Source of the DNA: Paraburkholderia phytofirmans PsJN
GTDB lineage: Bacteria > Pseudomonadota > Gammaproteobacteria > Burkholderiales > Burkholderiaceae
Assembly (NCBI RefSeq): GCF_000020125.1
Contig: NC_010676.1
Span: forward strand, 1-64,000
DNA length: 64,000 bases
Direction: 5' to 3'
Shown piece by piece: positions 17,607 to 24,911 of this stretch; within the stretch, counting starts at the first letter, position 1, and each line of letters starts with the position of its first letter. The translations under genes were made by a program, and so were the position numbers. A model generated the notes under the pieces. It searched no databases and was not told the DNA's origin. It saw only the letters and a list, made by a program, of their open reading frames with translations.

Positions 17607-18961
17607 TGATGAAAATACTCGACCAGATTGAAGAGGCCAGTCCCGCGATTTCATACGCGGGGCTGATCGAGCGGATCGAGATTCTGCGCTCCACGTTGCG
17701 CTGGTCGTCGCGGCTGGAGCGCGCGGACATCGACAAACTGCTCCGGCAAGCCACCTCGCTGCGCGACGAGGTGATGCAGCTCTCGCACAAGGAGCGTTTC
17801 GTGCAAGCTGCGGTGGCCGCTGAGCCGCAGGAGCGCGCCGATCTGTCGCGCGGCGCGCGTCGCAAGGCGTTGCTCGAACGCAGTTTCATTTTCGAAGGCA
17901 CGTTCGGCGACAATCCGCGCCTGCTCGAATCGCTCGAAATCGCCGAGAAAGCCGCGCCGACCGATTTGCCCGTGTTGATCGACGGCGAAAGCGGCACCGG
18001 CAAGGAGTTGATGGCGAAGGTGATTCACGCCAACGGCTCGCGAGCCGACAAGCCGTTCATTTCCGTGAACTGCGGTGCGATTCCCGACAATCTGCTGGAG
18101 TCGGAATTGTTCGGGCATCGCAAGGGCGCGTTCACGGGGGCTTCGAACGACCGCAAGGGCAAATTCGAAAGCGCGCATACAGGTACGATCTTTCTCGACG
18201 AAATCGGCGAGTTGCCGCTCGCCGGCCAGGTGAAGCTGTTGCGCGTGCTGGAAGCGCATGAGATTCAACGCGTCGGGTCCGATGAAACGATTGCGGTGGA
18301 CACGCGCATCGTCGCGGCGACCAATCGCAATCTGCGGCGGCTCAGCGAAGAGGGCAAATTCCGCGAGGATCTGTTCTACCGGCTTAGCGTCATTCATGTG
18401 ACGTTGCCGCCGCTGCGCGAGCGTCGCGACGAAATTCCTCTGCTGATTTCGTGGTTCGGCGACGAAGCCGCCGGCACGTTAAAGCGCAGGCCGGTGCGAT
18501 TGACGCCGCGTTTGCGGGACTTTCTGCTGAACTATGCGTATCCAGGCAATATCCGCGAGTTGCGCAACGTGATGTATCGCGTGTCGTGTCTGGCCGGCGA
18601 TATGGCCGATGTCGATCATTTACCGGTGGACATGCGGCCGGCGGCGCCAGGAACCGCGGCGGCTTCCAACGCCGCGACCGCAACGGGGCAGGAGCCGATC
18701 AGTGTAGCCAACCTGATGTCGCTGAGCGACGCAAAGCGCGCCGCCAGTGACGACGCCGAAAAAGCCTTCCTCGAGCGCGGCCTTCGCGAAGTGAGCGGCA
18801 CGGTCGCGGAACTGGCGCGTCGTATCGACATGAACCGTTCGCATCTGCAGATGCTTCTGAAGAAACACGGCCTGCACTCGAAGGATTTCCGCAATCGCAA
18901 TCAGCCTGCCGCGAACAAGAACGGCGCTGAGGATCGCGACGACGAAGACAACGACACGTGA
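17603..18961 (+). CDS. Sigma-54-dependent transcriptional activator
   Basis: This 452-residue bacterial enhancer-binding protein has an AAA+ domain (about 95-330) with Walker A GESGTGKE (128-135), the sigma-54 contact loop GAFTGA (175-180) and Walker B TIFLDE (195-200). A Fis-type helix-turn-helix is at the C-terminus (about 395-440, [23 protein letters not shown]). The 95-residue N-terminus is helical and Arg/Glu-rich and shows no receiver, GAF, PAS or FHA domain, so the controlling signal is not evident. Phosphorylation or protein contact is possible. It overlaps the exporter stop by 4 bp and ends the exporter operon. Sigma-54 promoters in front of peptides C, D and E make it the obvious candidate activator. 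It could also control genes elsewhere. Confidence 0.92.
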   Translation: MMMKILDQIEEASPAISYAGLIERIEILRSTLRWSSRLERADIDKLLRQATSLRDEVMQLSHKERFVQAAVAAEPQERADLSRGARRKALLERSFIFEGTFGDNPRLLESLEIAEKAAPTDLPVLIDGESGTGKELMAKVIHANGSRADKPFISVNCGAIPDNLLESELFGHRKGAFTGASNDRKGKFESAHTGTIFLDEIGELPLAGQVKLLRVLEAHEIQRVGSDETIAVDTRIVAATNRNLRRLSEEGKFREDLFYRLSVIHVTLPPLRERRDEIPLLISWFGDEAAGTLKRRPVRLTPRLRDFLLNYAYPGNIRELRNVMYRVSCLAGDMADVDHLPVDMRPAAPGTAAASNAATATGQEPISVANLMSLSDAKRAASDDAEKAFLERGLREVSGTVAELARRIDMNRSHLQMLLKKHGLHSKDFRNRNQPAANKNGAEDRDDEDNDT

Positions 18962-18985
18962 GGCCGCGTCGCTAACGCAATAGGC

Positions 18986-19756
18986 TCAAGGCGACGGATT
19001 CAGCAGCGTTTTGTCCGCGGCATTAGGGTCTTCAGCGCGCACGACCACGGCGGTGATGTTGTCGCGGCCGCCGCGAGCGAGCGCCATATCGACGAGTTCC
19101 TCACACGCGTTCGCGCATGCCGCATTGCTCATCACAGCGAGCATGTCGTCTTCGCTGACTTCGTTGCTCAGGCCGTCGCTGCAGAGAAGGAAGACGTCGC
19201 CATCCGCGACCTCGATCACATCGTCGTCCAGTTCGAGCAGGTCGGTGGCGCCCACGGCGCGCGTGATCATGTGTTGCGCTGGATGATGCCGCGCCTCTTC
19301 TTCAGTAAGCACGCCGAGCGACTTCAACGCTTCCACCTGACTGTGGTCGCGCGTGAGTTGCCGCAGGCTGCCTTCGCGCAGCAGGTAGAGGCGGCTGTCG
19401 CCGGCCCAGATGTAGCCGCAAAAGCGATCGCAGGCGAGCAGCGCGACGACCGTGCTGCCGATACGCTGTACCTGGCGGCGCGCGGCTTCTTCCCTTAGCT
19501 GACGATTGGCGGTCTGCAGACGCGCGCGCGCATCGGCGACGAAGGACTTCATGCTGACGGGCGGCGTGAGCCGGCTGAGCGCGTCGATTACCAGACGGCT
19601 CGCCAGATCGCCGACCGCGTGCCCGCCCATGCCGTCGGCGACGGCCCAGCGTCCGAGCGCGGACTGGTCGAGACAGGAATCTTCGTTGATTTCGCGGACA
19701 CGCCCGGCGTCGGAACGCGCGGACGACGTCCAGCGAAATTGGCTCGCACAGGTCAC
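18986..19756 (-). CDS. PP2C-type Ser/Thr protein phosphatase
   Basis: This 256-residue stand-alone phosphatase of the PppA/PstP kind has the conserved metal and phosphate motifs REINEDS (about 21-27), VADGMGGH (39-46), WAGDSRLY, CSDGLSNEV and GGRDNITAVVV, so the catalytic core appears complete. No membrane segment is present. The GTG start at 19756 lies only 5 nt after the stop of peptide E, so translation is probably coupled and both should be driven by sigma-54 promoter P3. It would reverse phosphorylation by the kinase at 1730. Coupling the phosphatase to a cargo gene could form a feedback loop, which is inference. It is convergent with the sigma-54 activator gene, 24 bp apart. Confidence 0.92.
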   Translation of the reverse strand: MTCASQFRWTSSARSDAGRVREINEDSCLDQSALGRWAVADGMGGHAVGDLASRLVIDALSRLTPPVSMKSFVADARARLQTANRQLREEAARRQVQRIGSTVVALLACDRFCGYIWAGDSRLYLLREGSLRQLTRDHSQVEALKSLGVLTEEEARHHPAQHMITRAVGATDLLELDDDVIEVADGDVFLLCSDGLSNEVSEDDMLAVMSNAACANACEELVDMALARGGRDNITAVVVRAEDPNAADKTLLNPSP

Positions 19757-19761
19757 AACGG

Positions 19762-20049
19762 TTACACCATATCGTTTCTGCTGCGTGCGTCGGGAGAGAC
19801 ACTGATGTTCGAGTTCGCGCCGGTGTTGCGTACATCGACCGACTGGAACGTGTTGATCATCTGGTTAGCATAGAAGTTGTTGGTCACGTCGTACAGGTTC
19901 ACGACGGGCCCAATGCTCGGCGTATCGCGTACGTAGGGCTGAATCCAGCCGTACACCCACGGGGCGCCGCCGCCGCCGCGGATCGCTGTCATCGCTTTAC
20001 GGTCTAGCGCGAGGTTCAGCGAGAGGTCGCTTACTGTAATAGAAGCCAT
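19762..20049 (-). CDS. Double-glycine-leader peptide E
   Basis: This 95-residue precursor has a leader reading MASITVSDLSLNLALDRKAM plus TAIRGG, with GG at 25-26 as in the other four. The predicted 69-residue core starts GGAPWVYGWIQPYV and contains VTNNFYANQMINTF and NTGANSNISVSP segments. It is Asn-rich and Cys-free but not alignable with C or D beyond a loose NQMIN/Asn-rich section. The ATG has a GGAGAAACGAC ribosome-binding site. It lies about 62 nt from the predicted P3 start and is translationally coupled to the PP2C gene. It sits some 2 kb beyond the exporter, so the peptide genes bracket the machinery on both sides. Confidence 0.85.
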   Translation of the reverse strand: MASITVSDLSLNLALDRKAMTAIRGGGGAPWVYGWIQPYVRDTPSIGPVVNLYDVTNNFYANQMINTFQSVDVRNTGANSNISVSPDARSRNDMV

Positions 20050-20121
20050 GTCGTTTCTCCGGTTGGCCGCGTGTGTAACGCGCGCGGTGACGCGCGGTTA
20101 AGAAGTATGTGGCGGTTATAT

Positions 20122-20137
20122 TGCAAGTGCTATGCCA
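20122..20137 (-). promoter_or_regulatory. Sigma-54 promoter P3 (peptide E and PP2C)
   Basis: On the minus strand TGGCATAGCACTTGCA is a full match to TGGCAY-R-N4-TTGCW, with GG and GC 10 bp apart. The predicted start is near 20111, about 62 nt before the ATG, matching P1 and P2. Two direct TGTTGG half-sites on the minus strand (20247-20252 and 20279-20284, 32 bp apart) lie 138 and 170 bp upstream and may replace the palindromic activator site. Confidence 0.87.
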
Positions 20138-20359
20138 ATTTGCGGGTGATTTGCACAGTCTGTCTTAGCGCCTTGATTGCCGGGCGATTCCGCGCGTTTG
20201 CGGATGCGGCGCACGGGCGTACATGAATTCATCGGTCGGCTGGCAGCCAACATGCCCTGACTCGAATCGGTGCGCGACCCAACAGATTCCTGCAGCTCGC
20301 CGCATCTCTTCAATCCAAATACTTCCCTCTTCACGGCAGCTAAAAATGAGCGCCGCTCG

Positions 20360-20386
20360 CCGACACTTCGGCGGAATTTCTGTCGG
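20360..20386. promoter_or_regulatory. Candidate activator site near the LRAT gene
   Basis: CCGACA-N15-TGTCGG resembles the P1 and P2 palindromes but has a spacer 2 bp longer. It is centred about 116 bp upstream of the predicted start of promoter P4. Its link to the activator is tentative. Confidence 0.4.
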
Positions 20387-20462
20387 CTCGCAACACACAC
20401 TCATGGCCTCCGAAATTCCGCAATTTCCCGCGAAGCCCTTTAAATAAAGGCTGTTGCGCACA

Positions 20463-20478
20463 TGGCCCGGATGATGCA
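20463..20478 (+). promoter_or_regulatory. Candidate sigma-54 promoter P4 (LRAT-type gene)
   Basis: TGGCCCGGATGATGCA keeps GG and GC 10 bp apart but deviates at two consensus positions. The predicted start near 20489 is 31 nt before the ATG of the LRAT-type gene. It is weaker than P1-P3. Confidence 0.45.
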
Positions 20479-20519
20479 AAAGATCTCGCAACAGTGTTGG
20501 AAATCGAAGCGAGACAGCC

Positions 20520-21017
20520 ATGAACACGAACCAAACCAGCAGCGAACACAGCGCAGACCGCTGCGACGCCGCGTCCACCATCGACCTGCCGATCGGCGCG
20601 CATCTCGTCACGCAACGTCGCGGTTACGAACACCACGGCATTTATGTGGGCAACGGACGCGTGGTTCATTACTCGGGCTTTGCAGGTTCAACGCATCGCG
20701 GCCCCGTTGAAGAGGTGGAACTGGAACGCTTCGCCGCCGGCCATCCGCTGTCGATCCGGCCGACCCCGGCCGCCCGTTACGTCGGCGACGAAGCCGTGCG
20801 CCGCGCTCGCTCCCGTCTCGGCGAAAACCATTATCGGCTGCTCACGAACAACTGCGAGCACTTCTGCGCATGGTGCCTGCTCGGCGAAAGCCGTAGCGAA
20901 CAAGTGCATTGCTGCCTGCGCCATCCGCGCACCGGCATGCATGCGCTGGTGTGCCTCGTAAAGGCTTTTGTGGAAAGCAGCGCGAAGGGCGCTCACGGGT
21001 CCGCGCAGTTTGCATGA
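20520..21017 (+). CDS. LRAT/NlpC-P60-superfamily enzyme
   Basis: This 165-residue protein has an LRAT (NC) domain spanning about 22-125: GAHLVTQRRGYEHHGIYVGNGRVVHYSG with a catalytic-type His (39), and LLTNNCEHFCAWCLLG with nucleophile Cys112. The permuted NlpC/P60 papain-like fold in this family catalyses acyl transfer or amide hydrolysis on lipids. Bacterial members are largely uncharacterised. No signal peptide is visible, so it is probably cytosolic. A hydrophobic-leaning C-terminal segment (LVCLVKAFVES) could contact membrane. A possible sigma-54 promoter precedes it, and it lies next to peptide E, so it may modify lipid or peptide in the same system. That link is speculative. Confidence 0.85.
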   Translation: MNTNQTSSEHSADRCDAASTIDLPIGAHLVTQRRGYEHHGIYVGNGRVVHYSGFAGSTHRGPVEEVELERFAAGHPLSIRPTPAARYVGDEAVRRARSRLGENHYRLLTNNCEHFCAWCLLGESRSEQVHCCLRHPRTGMHALVCLVKAFVESSAKGAHGSAQFA

Positions 21018-21084
21018 ACCATTGCCGCCGAATTTCAGTGACTCATTTCAGTGTTTCACCGTTCAAGGACTCAAGGAGAACATC

Positions 21085-21342
21085 ATGGCTGCCGCGGAAA
21101 AGACCTTGCATTGGGCCGTAGACAAATGGCTTGCCCCGACCCCGTCGATGCCCGCACGCGTCGTGCAGTTCTGCCACCGCGCGTCGCAACATCAGCGCTA
21201 TGTATGCGTGGAAGCCTTGCGCCCGGGCGGCATGCTATCGATCTTCTTCTTCCGTCACGACGACGGCTCGTGGAACGTGTTTCCGCCGCAAGCCGAACGG
21301 CCCGCCATGAACGGACATCGCCGTGCATTGCTGGCTGCCTAG
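21085..21342 (+). CDS. Small conserved-looking protein, unknown function
   Basis: This 85-residue protein starts at an ATG with an AAGGAG ribosome-binding site. It is soluble, with a basic, aromatic middle part (VVQFCHRASQHQRYVCVEALRPGG) and a FFFRHDDGSWNVFPP motif. I do not recognise a family. It lies 67 bp downstream of the LRAT-type gene on the same strand and is probably co-transcribed. It overlaps the stop codon of the convergent LysR gene by 4 bp. Confidence 0.65.
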   Translation: MAAAEKTLHWAVDKWLAPTPSMPARVVQFCHRASQHQRYVCVEALRPGGMLSIFFFRHDDGSWNVFPPQAERPAMNGHRRALLAA

Positions 21343-22217
21343 TTCTGCGTCTGTGCCGACGCTTCCTTGATGATCCATTGATTGAACAGCAGCATCGCCG
21401 GCGTCATGGGTTTGCCCTTCAGCCATGTCAGCCAGTAACTGCCGGCGTGAACCTCCACATCGAACGGGCGCACCAGCCTGCCTGTATTGATCTCGTGATC
21501 GAACATCAGCGCGGGCGCGAGCGCGATACCCGCACCCTGCATCGCCGCTTCCACCATCAGCCGAGACGAATCGAACACCGGCCCGCGAATCGGCCGCGGC
21601 GGAATGCCCGCGGCGCTGAACCAGCTCATCCAGTCGTCGGTGCGATAGGAGCGCAGCAAGGTTTCGCCGGCGAGATCCTCCGGTTTCGTTAGGCGCTCGG
21701 CAATCTCCGGTGTGCAGAGCAGCGCGAGTGGCGCGTCGAGCAGGCGGGTCGCGAGCGAACCGGGCCACGTGCCGTCGCCGAAACGGATCGCGAAATCGAG
21801 GCCTTCGGTGGCGAGATCGACCAGGTTGTTGTTCGTCAGTAGCCGCAATTCCACGAACGGATGCGCGTCGCGAAACGACTTGAGGCGCGGCATCAGCCAG
21901 CCAACCGCAAACGTACCGACCACGCCCACCGTCAGCACCTCGTGAAAGTGGCCGCCTTCAAATTGTTTAAGCACGGCTTCAATGCGATCGAATGCGTCGG
22001 TCAGCACCGGACGCAGTGCGAGGCCCTCGTCGGTCATGGCGAGACCGCGTGGTAGACGCTTGAAAAGCGCGGTGCCCAGTCGTTCTTCTAGCGTTCTGAC
22101 CTGCTGGCTGACGGCGGCCTGCGTGACGTTCAGTTCGAATGCCGCGCGCGTGAAGCTCAGATGCCGGGCGGACGATTCAAAGGCGCGCAAGGCGTTCAAT
22201 GGAAGGTACGGTCTCAT
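21339..22217 (-). CDS. LysR-family regulator, GcvA/AmpR-like
   Basis: This 292-residue regulator has an N-terminal winged helix-turn-helix (LNALRAFESSARHLSFTRAAFELNVTQAAVSQQVRTLEERLG) characteristic of the GcvA/AmpR branch, then a periplasmic-binding-like effector domain. It is divergently transcribed from a class A beta-lactamase, the arrangement of ampR-bla and penR-penA pairs in which muropeptides set induction. Control of the beta-lactamase is therefore likely. The 100-bp intergenic region carries an ATAAG...CTTAT inverted repeat (22227-22257) that could be its operator. Confidence 0.9.
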   Translation of the reverse strand: MRPYLPLNALRAFESSARHLSFTRAAFELNVTQAAVSQQVRTLEERLGTALFKRLPRGLAMTDEGLALRPVLTDAFDRIEAVLKQFEGGHFHEVLTVGVVGTFAVGWLMPRLKSFRDAHPFVELRLLTNNNLVDLATEGLDFAIRFGDGTWPGSLATRLLDAPLALLCTPEIAERLTKPEDLAGETLLRSYRTDDWMSWFSAAGIPPRPIRGPVFDSSRLMVEAAMQGAGIALAPALMFDHEINTGRLVRPFDVEVHAGSYWLTWLKGKPMTPAMLLFNQWIIKEASAQTQN

Positions 22218-22226
22218 GGCGAAGGC

Positions 22227-22257
22227 ATAAGATTTTCTTGTGAGTTGGCTAACTTAT
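22227..22257. promoter_or_regulatory. Possible LysR operator
   Basis: ATAAG and CTTAT arms are separated by 21 bp in the divergent LysR/beta-lactamase intergenic region. Location fits, but the arms are short. Confidence 0.35.
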
Positions 22258-22317
22258 CATCGTTTGTCAGCGGCGGGCGGAAAACCGATAGTTGCGGCTT
22301 CACACAAAGGAGCGGCG

Positions 22318-23265
22318 ATGATCACAAGACGGAAGTTCGCGGGTGCGATGCTGGGCGTTTCGATAGCTGGGGTTGCGGTTGGCAGTGTTGGCGCGTTCGG
22401 CAAGGCATCCGGCAAGACGGTGAAAACGGGTGCGGCGGCGCAAGGGCGCGAGTTGGCGAAGGCGGATGCGATCCGTCGGCGGCTTGCTGAAATCGAAGCG
22501 GCGAGCGGCGGCCGGCTGGGTGTGTCGATTGTCGATACGATGTCGGGCGTGCACGCCGGCTTGCGGACCGACGAGCGCTTTCCTATGTGCAGCACCTTCA
22601 AGATACTGGTCGCCGGCGCCGTACTCGCGCGCACGGATCGTGGCGAGGAAAGCTTGCAACGGCGCGTGGTGTTCTCACTGAGCGACGTGGTGTCGAATTC
22701 GCCGGCCACGAGCAAGCACACGCGCGAACTGATCGGCAATGCGGGCATGAGTGTCGCCGAGTTGTGCAAGGCGGCGATCACGCTCAGCGACAACACGGCG
22801 GCGAATCTGTTGTTGTCGACCTTCGGCGGCCCGGCGGGACTGACCGCGTTCGCTCGCTCTCTCGGCGACCGCGTCACGCGTCTGGATCGCATCGAGCCGG
22901 CGCTGAACGAGGGCACGCCCGGCGACCTGCGCGACACCACCACGCCGAACGCCATGCTCGGCAATCTGCGCGAGTTGCTGCTCGGCGAGCGGTTGTCGTC
23001 ATCGTCGCGGGCGCAGCTGCTGGCGTGGCTCGCCGCCAACGAGACCGGCGGCGCGCGGATTCGCGCGAAGCTGCCGAAGGATTGGGGCGTGGGCGACAAG
23101 ACCGGCACCGGCGATCACGGCACGGCCAACGACGTGGCGATTCTGTGGCCGCCCGGACGCGGTCCAGTGCTGGTGACCGTATATCTGACCGAAACGGATG
23201 GCGACGCGGCGCGCAGCAATACGGCTATCGCGGACGTGGGCGCATTGGTGGTGGCGTCTATCTGA
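22318..23265 (+). CDS. bla: Class A beta-lactamase, PenA-like
   Basis: This 315-residue serine beta-lactamase has all family motifs: STFK (92-95) preceded by Met-Cys as in Burkholderia PenA enzymes, the SDN loop in LSDNTAAN, the omega-loop Glu in RIEPALNE and KTG in GDKTGTGD. The N-terminus MITRRKFAGAMLGVSIAGVA has a twin-arginine-type signal, suggesting Tat export to the periplasm. I chose the ATG at 22318 because AAAGGAG precedes it. The enzyme would hydrolyse penicillins and some cephalosporins; the spectrum cannot be read from motifs. A divergent AmpR-like regulator suggests inducibility. Confidence 0.93.
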   Translation: MITRRKFAGAMLGVSIAGVAVGSVGAFGKASGKTVKTGAAAQGRELAKADAIRRRLAEIEAASGGRLGVSIVDTMSGVHAGLRTDERFPMCSTFKILVAGAVLARTDRGEESLQRRVVFSLSDVVSNSPATSKHTRELIGNAGMSVAELCKAAITLSDNTAANLLLSTFGGPAGLTAFARSLGDRVTRLDRIEPALNEGTPGDLRDTTTPNAMLGNLRELLLGERLSSSSRAQLLAWLAANETGGARIRAKLPKDWGVGDKTGTGDHGTANDVAILWPPGRGPVLVTVYLTETDGDAARSNTAIADVGALVVASI

Positions 23266-23310
23266 TTGCGGCGCGGACAGGGGGCATGCGACGCGACGCG
23301 ATGTGATGCG

Positions 23311-23556
23311 ATGACCGATGCGCCGATCGAAGTACGCGACGACACACCGCTGGCATTTCTCGGCTTCACCGCCACGCCGCATATCTTTACGGTGCTGGCC
23401 ATCGTCGAACTGATCGCCGATCAGTTGCCCAAACCCCTAGCCATACCGTGCCGATGCAACTCGGCGCGCGTCTCGTGCTTGGCGGCTTCAGGGGTGACGC
23501 GTCGGCGCGGTGCCGATCGTCATGGCGTTGCGTTGATGTATTTCAGAAAGATGTGA
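23311..23556 (+). pseudogene. Decayed DUF4126-type membrane protein gene
   Basis: The first 41 codons encode MTDAPIEVRDDTPLAFLGFT followed by a hydrophobic helix and ELIADQLPK, resembling the start of DUF4126 membrane proteins. At about 23432-23436 the run CCCAAACCCC appears to have lost one A. Restoring it continues the family pattern in the next frame (TPSHTVPMQLGARLVLGGF). Homology then stops after about 20 codons and the rest of the family length is absent. The gene is thus frameshifted and truncated. The adjoining 23266-23310 is AC-poor repeats of GCGACGCGATG with no gene. Confidence 0.6.
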
Positions 23557-23614
23557 CGGGACGCATCTCATCTCGTTGCGTCCCGTCTCACTGAAGCGAA
23601 GCAGTTCGACCGGC

Positions 23615-24631
23615 TTAGCTAGCCCGTGCGATGCGCGAACCGGCGGGCGTCTGCGGTGCGGACAGCGCACCTGTAACCGGAGTGGCGGGAATCAGCTTGC
23701 CGCGCATCAGCAAGCTCAACGTCTTCACCGCCAGAATCGCGATGATCACGTTCGCCGCGATGAACAGAACCGGCGCGGCGTATTCAACCGGACCCGTCGC
23801 GCCTCGTTCGACCATCCGGAGCGCCATCGTCGGCAGGGCGGCGACGCCAAAGCTGAAGGCCCAGTAAGCCGGCGTGAAGGCCTGTTGGCGAATCCACGGC
23901 AGCAAACGCAGGAGCAGCAGAGCCTGGTACAAGCCATAACCAAGCAGAATCATGGCGAACAGGTCAGGCGTGCCGCTGCTCAGACTGAGATAAGTCACCC
24001 CGCCCACCACCGGCGGTGCAAGCTGGATGCCCAGCACCGGGCGCAATGCGTCGGGCAGCGGTTCATGCACGGCGGCGCGGTGCAGGACCAACGATTCAAT
24101 CGCGAGCCAGGACAGCAAACCTACGCCGAAAAAGAGTTCGCCCAGTTGGTGAAAGCCGAAGGCGGCCGAAGCGGTGCCCGCCACGAAGCTCGCGCCCACC
24201 GTCGGCAGATAGATGGCGGGCGTCACCAGTTCGGGCTTGCGGCCGCCTTGCCAGAGCCGTCCATGCAAATACATGCCAAGAGCGAGTTGCGCGACCACGG
24301 CGACGCCGTACAGCGCGAGCGCCAAGGTGTGTGCGTAAGGTTGCAGAAGCTGGGCAGCGAGCAGGCTCGAAATAGGAGCCAGCGCCGCGAACGACGATTG
24401 CACCGGATGCTGTATTTCCGCGCGGGCTTCGTCGGCACGTGTCAGCCATTTTTGCCCGTAGGCCACTAGAATCACGAGCCACACGGCGAGCGCGGCTACC
24501 GTTATCGCGTCGCCTGCCAGGGCGGGCAAATGCCAGAGCCTGATCGCCACGCGCCACAAATTGGCGAACGCCAGCGCGCCCACCGCGATCCCGAAGAAAG
24601 CAACTGGAATCGTGCCACGATTGCTGTTCAT
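23615..24631 (-). CDS. SLAC1/TehA-type (TDT family) membrane transporter
   Basis: This 338-residue inner membrane protein has about ten hydrophobic helices and the TDT-family pattern: IPVAFFGIAVGALAFANLWR at the N-terminus, HPVQSSFAALAPIS in an early loop, and FAFSFGV-like YWAFSFGVAALPTMAL later. TehA and SLAC1 homologues pass anions. The substrate here is unknown, and a link to tellurite is not implied. I chose the ATG at 24631, which has GGAGG 8 nt upstream; a GTG directly before it is also possible. It is divergent from the IclR gene across 280 bp that shows no other feature. Confidence 0.85.
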   Translation of the reverse strand: MNSNRGTIPVAFFGIAVGALAFANLWRVAIRLWHLPALAGDAITVAALAVWLVILVAYGQKWLTRADEARAEIQHPVQSSFAALAPISSLLAAQLLQPYAHTLALALYGVAVVAQLALGMYLHGRLWQGGRKPELVTPAIYLPTVGASFVAGTASAAFGFHQLGELFFGVGLLSWLAIESLVLHRAAVHEPLPDALRPVLGIQLAPPVVGGVTYLSLSSGTPDLFAMILLGYGLYQALLLLRLLPWIRQQAFTPAYWAFSFGVAALPTMALRMVERGATGPVEYAAPVLFIAANVIIAILAVKTLSLLMRGKLIPATPVTGALSAPQTPAGSRIARAS

Positions 24632-24911
24632 CACCGACCCTCCGAAAGTTGCGTCGCGCTCCGTTGTTCCGGCTCCGCGCGATCGATGACCTACTTTAAA
24701 AGGCGGCGGCTAAACGCTGAATGCTGGGCGCGCTCAACAAATCGCGCGATCGTCTCAAGATGCGGTGTGCCGCGTTCGGCGGGCGTGTGCGCCGGGGTTG
24801 TCACGCGAGTTTCGGATTCCGCGCGGAATCAGCGGTAAAGCGCCCGCGGCGGGTATGACAGCCCGGCGTCATGGCGTAAAATTTCCGCTTCCCTATGAAG
24901 TAACGCCATCC

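Noticed and set aside
14988..17654. 888-codon minus-strand frame under the exporter
   Set aside because: It is an antisense shadow of a high-GC gene, rich in His, Arg and Gln, while the plus strand has complete ABC and peptidase motifs.
1730..19756. Type VI secretion locus suggested by kinase, FHA and PP2C genes
   Set aside because: No TssB, TssC, Hcp, VgrG, ClpV, TssJKLM or other T6SS genes are present. The apparatus genes are type I.
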